Shown: in pieces, positions 17,801 through 26,388 of the stretch
Position numbering within the stretch: the first letter of the stretch is position 1
How the letters are laid out: each line of letters starts with the position of its first letter
Origin: CAG-492 sp045643465
Lineage (GTDB): Bacteria; Bacillota; Clostridia; TANB77; CAG-508
Length of the DNA: 28,197 nucleotides
Assembly: GCA_045643465.1 (NCBI GenBank)
Contig: JAZUKV010000007.1
Coordinates: forward strand, 1 to 28,197
Direction of reading: 5' to 3'
Notes under the pieces: generated by a model
What the model saw: only the letters and a program-made list of their open reading frames with translations
Databases searched by the model: none
Told to the model about the DNA's origin: nothing
Program-made: the position numbers and the translations under genes

Positions 17801-20800
17801 AAACAACAAATAAAGTAGCAGAAGATGAAGTTTTAACAGCAAAAGATTTAACAATATTAACTCAGCCAACAACAACATATGAAACAACACATTTAAGTTC
17901 AACAACAAATAAATTAAAAATTAATAATGAAGAGCAATCTGAAGAAAGATCATATATAGATTCAGAAAAATATTCATTTGTAAGTGTTTCTATAGATGAA
18001 GAAGGACAAACTGCAGATGAAAACGGTATAGTAACAGGTAGATTTACAAAAGAAAGTCAAGAAGTAACATATTATTATAGTCCATATATGTATACAATTA
18101 CAGGTGAAGTAATAGGTGAAAATGGAGAATTTAAACATGATATAACAGAACAAGTAGTACATGGTGAGGATTCAACAAAAGATATAGTTATTATTCCAGA
18201 ATATGGTTACAGTATTGATAAATTAATGCTTTATACTGATGACGAAATAGATGGTACATATTTAACAGAAGATGATGGCGGAACTGAAATTACATCATAT
18301 AAAGAGAACAAAAGAAGTGGTACATATACATTAAATAAATTTGAAGATGTGCGTCATGATATGCATATAGTAGTTACATTTAAAGAGCGTGAATATGTTG
18401 CACAAATAGTAACAGTGCCAGAAGGCTCTGAGGAATACACAAATGAATCAGGAAAAACAATTTTAGGAAATAAATATTATACATTAGAAGAAGCAATAGA
18501 AGATGCAGCTATTGCCAATGAAAATGATGGTATTGTTGAAATTAAGATATTAACAGATATCGATGGAGAGATAGTATCAATTGAAGATGGTAATAATGTT
18601 GCGATAGATTTAAATGAGCATACAATAACAGCTGATTCTGGAGAAAATACAGAAGGTGTATTTACAGTAGGAAATGCAGAGCTTGTAGTAGTAGATAAAT
18701 CTGAAATAAAATCAGGAAAAATTATCAATACAAATCCTGATGGAATAGGAATTTATATAACACTTAATGGTGAATGTACTTTAGGTGCTGATGATGGAAA
18801 AGTAAGTGTTATTTCACCAAGTGTAGAAGCAGGAAAAATAGGTGTCTTTAAAGAGATAAACTATAATGCAGAGCAAATATTTGATGAAGAAACAGGGGAT
18901 ACATATTATCCACAAGGTATATTCAATTTCTATGATGGTAAAATAACAGCAGAAACAGCAATAAGTGGAAGAACAAATCAAACACCAATTTTATATAATG
19001 CTACAATAACAGTTGATGATAATAAACAGGTATCTGTTTTAGCTATAGTTTCATCAGTAGAAGCAAGAGTAGGAAGAAAAACATATATGTTTATAGAGGA
19101 TGCTATAGAAGAGGCAAATACTGTTATAGGACGCGATGGAAGTCAAGTAGAAATAGTTGTAGTAGCAGATATTTCAAAATCACAACCAATAATAATCGAT
19201 AGTACTAAGAATATAAAAATTGACTTAAATGGACATACAGTAACAAATAATGTTGATGATTATATAATTAAAAACTATGGTAGTTTAGAGCTATGTGATA
19301 GTTCAGTTGATGAAGACAATCCTTATGGAGCAGGAAAAATACTATCTACAACAGCAAATGCAATATACAATGGAAATAATGGTTCAACAGTTATACAAGA
19401 ATATAATTTAAATGATGTAGTACAAGGAAATCCTTACGGATATGAAATAAATGAAAATGGTGAAATAGTATTTTCAAATAATACAAATCAAACTATAACT
19501 GCAACAGGAGCAATATGTATAGATTTAACAGACCGTGAAGGAATATATAGAGTAAGTGTTGTAGAGGAACATAAGTATAAAAGCACATTATATGCATTTG
19601 CAACAATTAAGGCAAATGAAACAAATGATATAAGACATTCTGATTCAGATGGAAGGTTTATGTATGTTAATCAAAATAAACCTGACACGAAATATACATC
19701 AGATGGGCTAGTTGGTGGCAAAAAATATTATTTATATATAGGATGTTATATGAGTAAAACAGCTGATCAATCAGCAATATTTAAACAAATAACATTAGAA
19801 AAGATGGCAGGTGCAGAGCTAAAAGTAGATACATGTACAATTGGATTAGAAGGTAGAAGTGCTCAACGATATGCAATTGAAAATGAAGGAAATTTAATTG
19901 TTGGAGATAGTGAATCAACTGAAATGCCAAGACTATATTCATCAATAACAAACAGTATTAATGCAGCATTAATATTCAATTCTGCAAATGCTACAATAAA
20001 TAATGCAAAATTAGATCAAAATGGTACTACTGCAATAAGAAATAGAGCATATACTGTTATAAATAATGCACAAATAGACACTAATAGTGGAAATGGATGT
20101 ATGATAAATAATAATAATAATATTTTAAGAGGCGCAAAACTTATAATTAATGATGGATTTTATAATGTTCCAATTACAAATAATACCGAAGGAAATATAA
20201 TAATAAATGGTGGAACATACAATCAAAAAATTAATGTCGCTGATTGGTGTAAAAATTCTAATACAACAATAAACGGAGGAATTTTCAATGGTGCAGTTGA
20301 AGGATATTGTAGTGGAACCACAGTAATTACGCTTACAATTAATAATGGTGAATTTAATGGAAAGATAAATATTAATACAAATATTAATACAACAATTAAT
20401 GATGGTATATTTAATGAGGTTGTTACAAATAATGGTGGAGCATTGACAATTAATGAAGGAACTTTCAATAATCAAATAATCAATAAAGCTGCAACCAATA
20501 TTGATATTAACAAAGCAACAATTGAAACATCAGAGAAAGCAATAAATCCAATACGTAATGAATCAACAGGTACAATTAATATTAGAGATGGTTCAATTAA
20601 TGCATGTTACCCAGTTTATAATAAAACAACAGGTACAATTGTATTAGGAAAAGATGATGAAACAATAAGTACAACATCACCAATAATAACATCAACAGCA
20701 AATGCAATATCAAATGCAAGTGGTACATTTAAATTTTATGATGGAAAAATAATAGCGCCTAATGAAAGCACAATAATTGGTTTAGTTTCAGATATACCAG

Positions 20801-23800
20801 ATGAAACAGAAATAATAGTTGATAAAATTGATGGTAATGACGTAGCCTATATAAATGCAATAGGAACTCCTGTAGCAAAGATAGGAACAACAACATATAC
20901 ATCATTAAAATCAGCAATTGAAGCAGTTCCAGAAGGAACAAGTGAAAAAACAGAAATTGTTTTATTAAAAACAGTTTATATATGTGAAACATTAGAAATT
21001 CCAGAAACTAAAAATATTAAATTAGATTTAAATAATTGCAGAATTTATGATTTAGTAGATGGAGAATTGATTAATAATAATGGTATTTTTGAAATATATA
21101 CAAATAGCGTTTCAGAAAATCACAATATAAATTTAGCATCAAGAATAAATAATGGAGGCTATGGATTTGATATAATTGATGGAAAATTAGTTTCAAATAA
21201 TGTAGGAGTAAAAAATTCTTTAGCGACATGCTATATGGAAATAGATTTATCTGATAAACAAGGTGAATATGAACTTATTCTAAATACAGATATTTCGTCA
21301 TATTATACTAATAAAGGATATGTAGTAATTACAGAAGATACGGAAACACCAACATATAGTAATGCAACTGATAAAATATTAGATACATCAGGAACATACT
21401 CAAATGTAGAAACAAGAGCAACTTTAATTGGTGGCAAAATATACTATGTACATTTTGGATATACCAAAACAAATCAAAACTCAAATGCAGATACATTTAC
21501 AATTAATAGTGTAAGATTAGAAAACCATGAAAGTAAAATTATTAATAAATCAGTAAAAAATATATTTACAAACAATAATGAATTAACAATTAAAGATGCA
21601 TATATAGTATTTAATGCATCAGATGATAGCAAAAATTGTTATAATGTTATAGAAAATACAGGTAATGTAGTATTAGATGGAACAACTTTCCAGGAATATA
21701 CTACTAAAGAATATGAATATTGTGGTATAGTAAATAATACAGAAGAAGGTTCTGTACAAATAAAAGACTCAAGAATAATTATGAAAAATTGTTCAGGAAA
21801 CTATATAGCAAAAAATGCTGGAACTGGAAATGTAACAATAGATGGTGGTTATTATGATACAAACATAATAGTTGATAATAAGTCAACAGGTAGTGTAACT
21901 ATAGAATCTGGAACTATAATGGCTAGAAATGATGGTGTATTAAATGAGTCAACAGGTACAGTCACAATTAATGATGGAGATTTTATTAATGAAAAAGCAG
22001 TACATTTAAAAGATGGTAAGGCAATAGTTAATGGAGGTCGCTATAATGGATCTAGTAATATTCCTTTCAATATAGAAAAAGGTGAATTAATAATAAATGA
22101 TGCATATGTAACAATATCAGGTGGCTATACAGCAGTATCAAATAAAGGTAAAACAACTATTAATAATGCAACATTTATGGATAGCTGTGTAATTGTTAAT
22201 GATGGAGAATTTATTATTAATAATATGTATTTGGAAGGTAAAATAAGAAATGGACAATTTTCAAAAGATGCAACAATGATAATAAATGATGCAACTATAT
22301 GCAAAAGTGCAGAAGCTATAACAAATAGTGTATATTTAACGATTTATAAATGTGATATTAAGGCTACTACAACAGGTATCAATACAAGTAAATCATTAAC
22401 ATTAGGAAGTAAAGATAATATTGTTGATTTAGAAAGTATATCAATATATGGAGAAACTACAGGTATTACAGCAGGAAGTTCAGAGTTTAATTTCTATGAT
22501 GGTGTTGTTGAAGGAAAAACAGCTAAATCAATAAACGGATCTATAGGAGATACAGAAGAAGGATATGAAATCATAAAAGAAAGTATAAGCACGACAAGAG
22601 AAAAAGCATATCCAAGCAAAACTGCAATGGCTAGAATTGTTTCAACAGGAGAGCAATATTATAGTTTAAATGATGCTTTTGCAGCATGTAGGGATAATGA
22701 AGAAGAAACAATAGAAATCCTTAGGGAAACTGTAATTTCAAGTACAATACCATCAGCTATAGTTGGTTCAAATAAGAAAATTACATTAGACTTAGCAGGA
22801 AATTTAATATCATCAGCAAATGAAAATACTATTGATGTAGAAGGAGAGCTTACAATAAAAGATTCTTCTGAAAATGTATCTGGAAGATTAAAGAATACAG
22901 CTAACAAGTTAATAAAAGTTGAAAATGATGGAATTCTAAATATTGAAAATACTAAATTAGAGACAACAACTATAAATAATACAATCAGTACACAAGGAAC
23001 TGTAAATATTTATGGTGGAACATTCTATAGCAATAGCAATAGTGAAAATGTCATAATTCAAGTTGATGCAGGAAATGTTTATATTTATGGAGGAAAATTT
23101 GAAAATACAAGTGCGAAAGCTATTAATATCGAAAATGATAGTTCAGAAGTAATTATTTATGATGTTCAAATACCAAGTTCATCAAGTATTGATAATAATT
23201 CAAATTCAGAAAAAGTAAAAATATTAGGTGGAATGATAGGTGTTATCTACAATAATATGGCAGGAAAAATAGAGATAGGTTCGACACAAGAAGATTCATC
23301 AATTCCAAATTTAAGAAAAATAGAAAATAATTCAACAGGTACAATAATAGTAAACAATGTAAACATGAGTACACAGTCAGAAAGTTATAGTAGAGTAGAA
23401 AATACGGCAGGAGGATTAATTCTATTTAAAAACGGATTAGTTAGAAATCAGATGGATGTTGCCCTAATTAAAAATAACTGTGGAACACTAACAATAGAAG
23501 ATGGAACATTCTATATAACAGTAGCAGATGGTATTTATTGTGGTGATAAAGGAAATTCTGTAGTAAATATTTATGGAGGAAGTATACAATCAACAAGGGG
23601 TACAGGAATTAAAGGTAATTTAAAAAGTAATTGTACAAACGAAATAAATATTTATGGTGGAACTATATTAGCAAATTCAAAAGAAGCAATAGACACGGTA
23701 GGAGCATTAACACTAGGTGTAGATGACGGAGTAATAGATAATGAATCAATTCATATAACTTCTGATGCTAAAAACGCAATAACAGCAAATGGAACATTTA

Positions 23801-25803
23801 ATTACTATGAAGGTACAATACAAGGAAAAATGCAAACAAATGAATATGAGGCAATTGATGCTACAATATATGGTAGAATTACAGATATGCCAAGTGGTAC
23901 AAATATTACATATGAAAAAGGTGAATTTGAGATTGCAAGATTAGAAAGTAACAATGTAGCAAAAGTTGGAACAAATTATTATAATACATTAGAAGAAGCG
24001 TTTGCAGCATGCACATCAGGAATTGAGAATCAAGACAAAATAGAATTATTAAAAGATGTAGGTATTGGTGGAGAGTCAATACAGATAAATAATAATCAAA
24101 ATATTGTCTTAGATTTATGTGGTTATAGATTAAATGTATACTCAAAATTTATAAATAGTGGAGTATTCGTAATAGACGATTCTTCTGAAGAGGCATCAGG
24201 AATAGTTGATGTATCAAAAGAACTAGTAGAGAATAATGGAAAATTTGAATTAAGAAATGGATATGTATACTCATATATGTTTGATCGTACAACTAATGGA
24301 GCTCGTGCAAAATTAATTGAAAATAATGAAAATGGACAAATAACTATATCAGGAGGTAAAGTTTTCCACAGAGCATCTGCAGGAGAATATGCATATACAA
24401 TTTATAACAAGTCAGCAAAAAGTGTAAATTTTGAAGGCGGAATCATGAACATATATGCAGAATATGGTGGATATGCAGATGGTATAAGTTCAAGTCTTGT
24501 ATTATATAACCAATATGCAGGAGAAGAAGATTTAAATATTAATTTACATGGAACTGAATTTTATTCAATAGGATATAAAAATGGAGTATATATAATAAAT
24601 AATCCAATAAGCAATGTAGGAATGAATATTGATATTACAGGAGGAATTATAGGAGAAAATTGCGATTATGCAATTTATACTTCAAATAATAGTGTAAAAT
24701 CATTTAATATGTCAGGAGGAACAATAAATTCTCCATGTACTTTAAATGCTATGAATGATTCTGAATTTACATTAACAGGAGGAACTCTAGGAAAGATAAC
24801 AATAAATAAATTTGATAATATTAAGATGTTGGGTGGTACTTTAAATAATGAAACTACAGTTTATAATTATGGTAAAACAGAAGGAATATTTGAATATAAT
24901 GGAGCAACATCTACTAATATATTAAAAATTCAATCTATAAATAATGTAAAAATAAAAAGTGGTTTATTAAAGGATATAGAGTTTTCAAATGCAAAAGGTA
25001 CAATAGAAAATGTAACAATTAGTGGAAATGTAAAAGAAACAGGATCCTCTAGCATATCAATGTTAAGTGGTACTATTGACAACCCAAACGGATATGGATT
25101 AACCTTAAGCCAAGGTACATTTATATTAGGAAATGCAGAATACCCTGTATACCAATCTGCACCTTCAATTAAAGGTAGCACTTATGGTGTAAGTATAGCA
25201 TCAGGAGCAATATTTAAATTTTATGATGGTGTAATTATTGGTACAGAAAATGGTGCAATATCAGGAATAGTAAATGAAACACCAGAATTATATCAAGTTA
25301 TATTATCAGAAGAAGGAAAAGTGGCTAACTTAGGAATTATTGCAACATTTGAACAAATTTGTACAATGGATGGAGCATATTTTGATTCATTACAAACTGC
25401 AATTAATGCAGCTGGTGCTAATGCAAAAACTATAGTAATGGCTAAAAATGTAACATTAGAAAATGCAATTAATATTGGAAGTAATCAAAATATTACAATT
25501 GATTTGTGCGGATGTTCAATAAGAACTGCTATTGCTGATAGTTATGTATTTAATAATAATGGAACATTGAATATTATCGATACATCAGACACAGCACAAG
25601 CAGAAGTAGAAGATAATTATATAGCAGGAGAAATCCAAAACTTAGCAGGAATTGCAATAAAGAATAATGGAACTTTAAACATTGGTGTAAATGATGGAGT
25701 AGAAATGACAAAATCACCACATATTAAAGGAACTCCGATTGCAATAGATAATGCAGGAACATATAATAAATATGATGGTAAAGTAGAGGATTTAGCAGAT
25801 TAG
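11806..25803 (+). CDS. giant modular surface protein (cohesin-like, dockerin-like, 21 MucBP-like repeats, beta-helix)
   Basis: One uninterrupted 4,665-residue frame starts at GTG, with AAGGGAG 8 bp before it. Order of parts: signal sequence (1-29); cohesin-like beta domain (about 46-187, KAGETVTIAFSAENI, WLDYDQSVF); acidic linker (188-213); KTGD plus membrane segment (222-243); basic KSKKTK; second membrane segment (250-272); dockerin-like domain (380-440, two loops GDFDKDGDSN and DMKLDGNIDKQD); Ig-like domain (about 450-536). Then come 21 repeats of 69 residues (537-1985); two divergent beta domains (1986-2220); and beta-helix modules (2221 to the end). The whole exterior probably forms a long stalk with a fibrous tip for adhesion or surface scaffolding; this is inference. 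There is no C-terminal sorting signal. It is a single-gene transcript with its own promoter and terminator. Confidence 0.9.
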   Translation: MKKLLIIFDVVILLLVSILMSGVCNNSEVIVSLQQSLFHAQNTERDELSFNFVANPTEKRVKAGETVTIAFSAENINAGENGINSIVGWLDYDQSVFDSMEFVGISNERNAWNVELNQIEGHKLFGKFCIYTLNEGTTENENIAKMTLKLKDNLKPMVTEIKFTKLASSDGNIEIEEQNRSVKLIIYDEEQVIEDDVPEEEINDEEQKIVEEEKGTVKTGDLTISLAIILISIALIINVCILVKSKKTKIIVSIAIAIVGITLGGIITFANLGDKINDYAVANLKISQWLDSEKYLVTDTDISRIAPKTDISTVEKSLNKNIAIYNNESDFTEEINHISSLEDSETYAGTRISNKDTIIGTGMVAKPDDENALYKISVVGDFDKDGDSNQVELTTIIRNVLNSDKWKLSGIYEKSADMKLDGNIDKQDINASVRYIVYEELEIPGFEKVEPPTFETVEGYYDNELKAFFNNAKIQINQNNDNVNKNVMKLNDGEWTEFESGKNIDFELDGDYEISAFSYGKDGNRSSIVTLPVSKKTPLYSVHYFYDGIEDTSKIETKSEKYGTEISTYEDKVIDGYKLDRAETLPLTVSSKVELNIINVYYVKDEFDYTVKYFYDGVEDTTKAKIVSAEFGKQITTYEDKVIDGYKLEKVEGTPLTITSNASNNVIKVYYIKDNFDYTVKYFYDGVENTEKAETVSAEFGSQITTYEDKVIDGYKLDKTENLPLTISSNASNNVIKVYYVKDNFNYTVKYFYDGVENTEKAETLSAEFGSQITTYEDKVIDGYKFDKTENLPLTISSNASNNVIKVYYVKDNFNYTVKYFYDGVEKTEKAETLSAEFGSQITTYADKVIDGYKLEKVEGTPLTITSNASNNVIKVYYAKDNFNYTVKYFYNGVEKTEKTEILSAEFGSQITTFEDKVIDGYKLEKVEGIPLTITSNASNNVIKVYYVKDNFNYTVKYFYDGVENTEKSETLSAEFGSQITTYTDKVIDGYKFEKIEGTPLTITSNASNNIINVYYVKDNFEYTVHYFYSGIEDGSKVETKSAKFETEITTYEDKVIDGYKLEKVEGTPLTISSNTSSNIINVYYVKDNFGYTVKYFYDEVEDTEKAVTGTAEFGSKITTYSDKVIDGYKLEKVEGTPLTITSNSSNNVIKVYYVKDNFNYTVKYFYDGVENTGKAETLSAEFGSQITTYADKVIDGYKLEKVEGTPLIITSNASNNVIKVYYIKDNFDYTVKYFYDGVENTEKAETLSAEFGSKIENYTDKVIDGYKLNKTENLPLTITSNVDQNIIKVYYIKDGFDYTVKYFYDGEENAEKAETLSAEFGSQITTYADKIIDGYKLDKTENLPLTISSNASNNIIKVYYVKDNFNYTVKYFYDGVENTEKAETLSAEFESQITTYTDKVIDGYKLEKVEGTPLTITSNASNNVIKVYYIKDNFDYIVKYFYDGVENTEKTETLSAEFGSKITTYTDKVIDGYKLEKVEGTPLTITSNKANNIINVYYVKDNFNYIVKYFYDGVENTEKAETLSAEFGSEITTYADKVIDGYKLEKTENLPLTISSNTSNNIINVYYVKDNFGYIVKYFYDGEEDTTKEENGTAEFGSQITTYANKVIDGYKLEKTENLPLTISSNTENNVIKVYYIKDNFGYTVKYFYDGVEDSEKAETLSAEFGSQITTYANKVIDGYKLEKVEGTPLTISSNTSNNIINVYYVKDNFGYTVKYFYDGEEDTTKEENGTAEFGSVISTYEDKVISGYKLSNVEGIDLTISSDASKNIIKVYYIKDAFGYTVEYYYDGILNENKTVRKNAEFNTVVATYTDKIIDGYKFEKIENFPLTVTSTEANNVIKVYYVKDNFGYTVKYFYDEVEDTEKAETGTAEFGSQITTYTNKVIDGYKLDKVENLPLTISSNTANNVINVYYIKDSFAYTVKYFYENVEDTAKAETGTAEFGSQVTEYTDKINDGYEIDTVEGMPLTITSNPENNIIKVYYKLEKFDATVVIHHYINETTNKVAEDEVLTAKDLTILTQPTTTYETTHLSSTTNKLKINNEEQSEERSYIDSEKYSFVSVSIDEEGQTADENGIVTGRFTKESQEVTYYYSPYMYTITGEVIGENGEFKHDITEQVVHGEDSTKDIVIIPEYGYSIDKLMLYTDDEIDGTYLTEDDGGTEITSYKENKRSGTYTLNKFEDVRHDMHIVVTFKEREYVAQIVTVPEGSEEYTNESGKTILGNKYYTLEEAIEDAAIANENDGIVEIKILTDIDGEIVSIEDGNNVAIDLNEHTITADSGENTEGVFTVGNAELVVVDKSEIKSGKIINTNPDGIGIYITLNGECTLGADDGKVSVISPSVEAGKIGVFKEINYNAEQIFDEETGDTYYPQGIFNFYDGKITAETAISGRTNQTPILYNATITVDDNKQVSVLAIVSSVEARVGRKTYMFIEDAIEEANTVIGRDGSQVEIVVVADISKSQPIIIDSTKNIKIDLNGHTVTNNVDDYIIKNYGSLELCDSSVDEDNPYGAGKILSTTANAIYNGNNGSTVIQEYNLNDVVQGNPYGYEINENGEIVFSNNTNQTITATGAICIDLTDREGIYRVSVVEEHKYKSTLYAFATIKANETNDIRHSDSDGRFMYVNQNKPDTKYTSDGLVGGKKYYLYIGCYMSKTADQSAIFKQITLEKMAGAELKVDTCTIGLEGRSAQRYAIENEGNLIVGDSESTEMPRLYSSITNSINAALIFNSANATINNAKLDQNGTTAIRNRAYTVINNAQIDTNSGNGCMINNNNNILRGAKLIINDGFYNVPITNNTEGNIIINGGTYNQKINVADWCKNSNTTINGGIFNGAVEGYCSGTTVITLTINNGEFNGKININTNINTTINDGIFNEVVTNNGGALTINEGTFNNQIINKAATNIDINKATIETSEKAINPIRNESTGTINIRDGSINACYPVYNKTTGTIVLGKDDETISTTSPIITSTANAISNASGTFKFYDGKIIAPNESTIIGLVSDIPDETEIIVDKIDGNDVAYINAIGTPVAKIGTTTYTSLKSAIEAVPEGTSEKTEIVLLKTVYICETLEIPETKNIKLDLNNCRIYDLVDGELINNNGIFEIYTNSVSENHNINLASRINNGGYGFDIIDGKLVSNNVGVKNSLATCYMEIDLSDKQGEYELILNTDISSYYTNKGYVVITEDTETPTYSNATDKILDTSGTYSNVETRATLIGGKIYYVHFGYTKTNQNSNADTFTINSVRLENHESKIINKSVKNIFTNNNELTIKDAYIVFNASDDSKNCYNVIENTGNVVLDGTTFQEYTTKEYEYCGIVNNTEEGSVQIKDSRIIMKNCSGNYIAKNAGTGNVTIDGGYYDTNIIVDNKSTGSVTIESGTIMARNDGVLNESTGTVTINDGDFINEKAVHLKDGKAIVNGGRYNGSSNIPFNIEKGELIINDAYVTISGGYTAVSNKGKTTINNATFMDSCVIVNDGEFIINNMYLEGKIRNGQFSKDATMIINDATICKSAEAITNSVYLTIYKCDIKATTTGINTSKSLTLGSKDNIVDLESISIYGETTGITAGSSEFNFYDGVVEGKTAKSINGSIGDTEEGYEIIKESISTTREKAYPSKTAMARIVSTGEQYYSLNDAFAACRDNEEETIEILRETVISSTIPSAIVGSNKKITLDLAGNLISSANENTIDVEGELTIKDSSENVSGRLKNTANKLIKVENDGILNIENTKLETTTINNTISTQGTVNIYGGTFYSNSNSENVIIQVDAGNVYIYGGKFENTSAKAINIENDSSEVIIYDVQIPSSSSIDNNSNSEKVKILGGMIGVIYNNMAGKIEIGSTQEDSSIPNLRKIENNSTGTIIVNNVNMSTQSESYSRVENTAGGLILFKNGLVRNQMDVALIKNNCGTLTIEDGTFYITVADGIYCGDKGNSVVNIYGGSIQSTRGTGIKGNLKSNCTNEINIYGGTILANSKEAIDTVGALTLGVDDGVIDNESIHITSDAKNAITANGTFNYYEGTIQGKMQTNEYEAIDATIYGRITDMPSGTNITYEKGEFEIARLESNNVAKVGTNYYNTLEEAFAACTSGIENQDKIELLKDVGIGGESIQINNNQNIVLDLCGYRLNVYSKFINSGVFVIDDSSEEASGIVDVSKELVENNGKFELRNGYVYSYMFDRTTNGARAKLIENNENGQITISGGKVFHRASAGEYAYTIYNKSAKSVNFEGGIMNIYAEYGGYADGISSSLVLYNQYAGEEDLNINLHGTEFYSIGYKNGVYIINNPISNVGMNIDITGGIIGENCDYAIYTSNNSVKSFNMSGGTINSPCTLNAMNDSEFTLTGGTLGKITINKFDNIKMLGGTLNNETTVYNYGKTEGIFEYNGATSTNILKIQSINNVKIKSGLLKDIEFSNAKGTIENVTISGNVKETGSSSISMLSGTIDNPNGYGLTLSQGTFILGNAEYPVYQSAPSIKGSTYGVSIASGAIFKFYDGVIIGTENGAISGIVNETPELYQVILSEEGKVANLGIIATFEQICTMDGAYFDSLQTAINAAGANAKTIVMAKNVTLENAINIGSNQNITIDLCGCSIRTAIADSYVFNNNGTLNIIDTSDTAQAEVEDNYIAGEIQNLAGIAIKNNGTLNIGVNDGVEMTKSPHIKGTPIAIDNAGTYNKYDGKVEDLAD
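12460..12621 (+). other. internal KTGD plus double membrane segment in the giant protein
   Basis: Residues 219-272 hold Thr-Gly-Asp, a hydrophobic span (222-243), Lys-Ser-Lys-Lys-Thr-Lys and a second hydrophobic span (250-272). The first half has the layout of a sortase-type C-terminal signal but lacks the Leu-Pro and lies inside the protein. Two spans would put both the N-terminal cohesin-like part and the long C-terminal part outside the cell. Confidence 0.7.
13414..17760 (+). repeat. 21 tandem 207-bp (69-residue) MucBP-like repeats
   Basis: Units start at 13414 and every 207 bp after that, with no insertion or deletion: 4,347 bp = 21 x 207. The typical unit begins NFxYTVKYFYDGVE, continues AEFGSQITTYxDKVIDGYKL and PLTITSNASNN, and ends VIKVYYVKD. 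The pattern of aromatic beta-strands and a GYKL turn resembles MucBP-type adhesin repeats. Units 1, 8, 18, 19 and 21 are the most divergent; units 3-7 and 10-17 are nearly identical even in DNA. Confidence 0.95.
18466..25800 (+). other. six parallel beta-helix modules (A-F) of the giant protein
   Basis: Six copies of a module-opening motif, Y-x-(S/T)-L/I-x-x-A-(I/F)-x-x-A, begin near 18466, 19070, 20880, 22645, 23961 and 25366. After each come an I-V-L-L-x-D strand and an (I/V)-x-(I/L)-D-L-x-G/N-x-x-I strand. These are followed by many short Asn/Ile/Gly-rich rungs such as TINNGTF and NIYGGTF. Modules A-E close with (F/Y)-x-(F/Y)-Y-(D/E)-G-x-(I/V). This is the pectate-lyase-like right-handed helix pattern; no enzyme active site is recognisable. 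Confidence 0.7.
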
Positions 25804-25813
25804 TTTTATAATC

Positions 25814-25851
25814 AAAAAAACCTTTGTAGATTAATCTACAAAGGTTTTTTT
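25814..25851 (+). terminator. Rho-independent terminator of the giant gene
   Basis: A perfect stem (AACCTTTGTAGA and its complement, loop TTAA) is flanked by A7 and T7 runs, 10 bp after the stop codon. The A-rich left flank would let it work in both directions. Confidence 0.92.
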
Positions 25852-25914
25852 ATTGATTTATAATATAATTATTAAAACAGAATAAAAAAAATATAAAAAA
25901 ATTTAAAAAAGTGC

Positions 25915-25943
25915 TTGACTTTTTAATGGATACAGATTATAAT
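25915..25943 (+). promoter_or_regulatory. promoter of the tRNA cluster
   Basis: TTGACT (25915-25920) and TATAAT (25938-25943) are separated by 17 bp, 42 bp before tRNA-Lys. Confidence 0.85.
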
Positions 25944-25985
25944 TTATCTTGTCTTCAACAAGAAGGCAAAATGATATGATCATTT

Positions 25986-26061
25986 GGGTCATTAGCTCAG
26001 GTGGTAGAGCACTTGACTTTTAATCAAGTTGTCCGCAGTTCGAGTCTGCGATGGCTCACCA
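25986..26061 (+). tRNA. tRNA-Lys (anticodon UUU)
   Basis: This 76-nt cloverleaf has acceptor GGGTCAT/ATGGCTC, anticodon loop CTTTTAA (TTT), T loop GTTCGAGTC and encoded CCA. It is the first tRNA of a three-gene cluster. Confidence 0.97.
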
Positions 26062-26108
26062 AAATATTTAGGATTTTATTAAAAATCCTAAATATTCATA
26101 TTATTTTT

Positions 26109-26183
26109 GGCCCGTTGGTCAAGCGGTTAAGACATCGCCCTTTCACGGCGGAGACATGAGTTCGATTCTCGTACGGGTCACCA
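26109..26183 (+). tRNA. tRNA-Glu (anticodon UUC)
   Basis: This 75-nt cloverleaf has acceptor GGCCCGT/ACGGGTC, anticodon loop CTTTCAC (TTC), T loop GTTCGATTC and encoded CCA. Confidence 0.96.
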
Positions 26184-26198
26184 TTTAAATTTAATAAT

Positions 26199-26274
<76 letters not shown>

Positions 26275-26283
26275 TTACTTAAA

Positions 26284-26320
26284 ATCAGGCTTGTTATAGA
26301 ACTTGTCTGTTTTTTTGTTG
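26284..26320 (+). terminator. probable terminator of the tRNA cluster
   Basis: An imperfect hairpin (CAGGC with GTCTG as outer stem, GTT/AAC inside) is followed directly by T7. The stem is weaker than the other terminators here. Confidence 0.6.
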
Positions 26321-26388
26321 TATATGAAAATTTAAAAATAGAATAATAGGATAAAACAACTCACTTAATAAAACGAAAGGAGAGGTAT

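Noticed and set aside
20125..20475. 116-codon minus-strand frame in the beta-helix region
   Set aside because: It is Ile/Cys/Asn-rich low-complexity antisense to conserved rungs, with no start signal.
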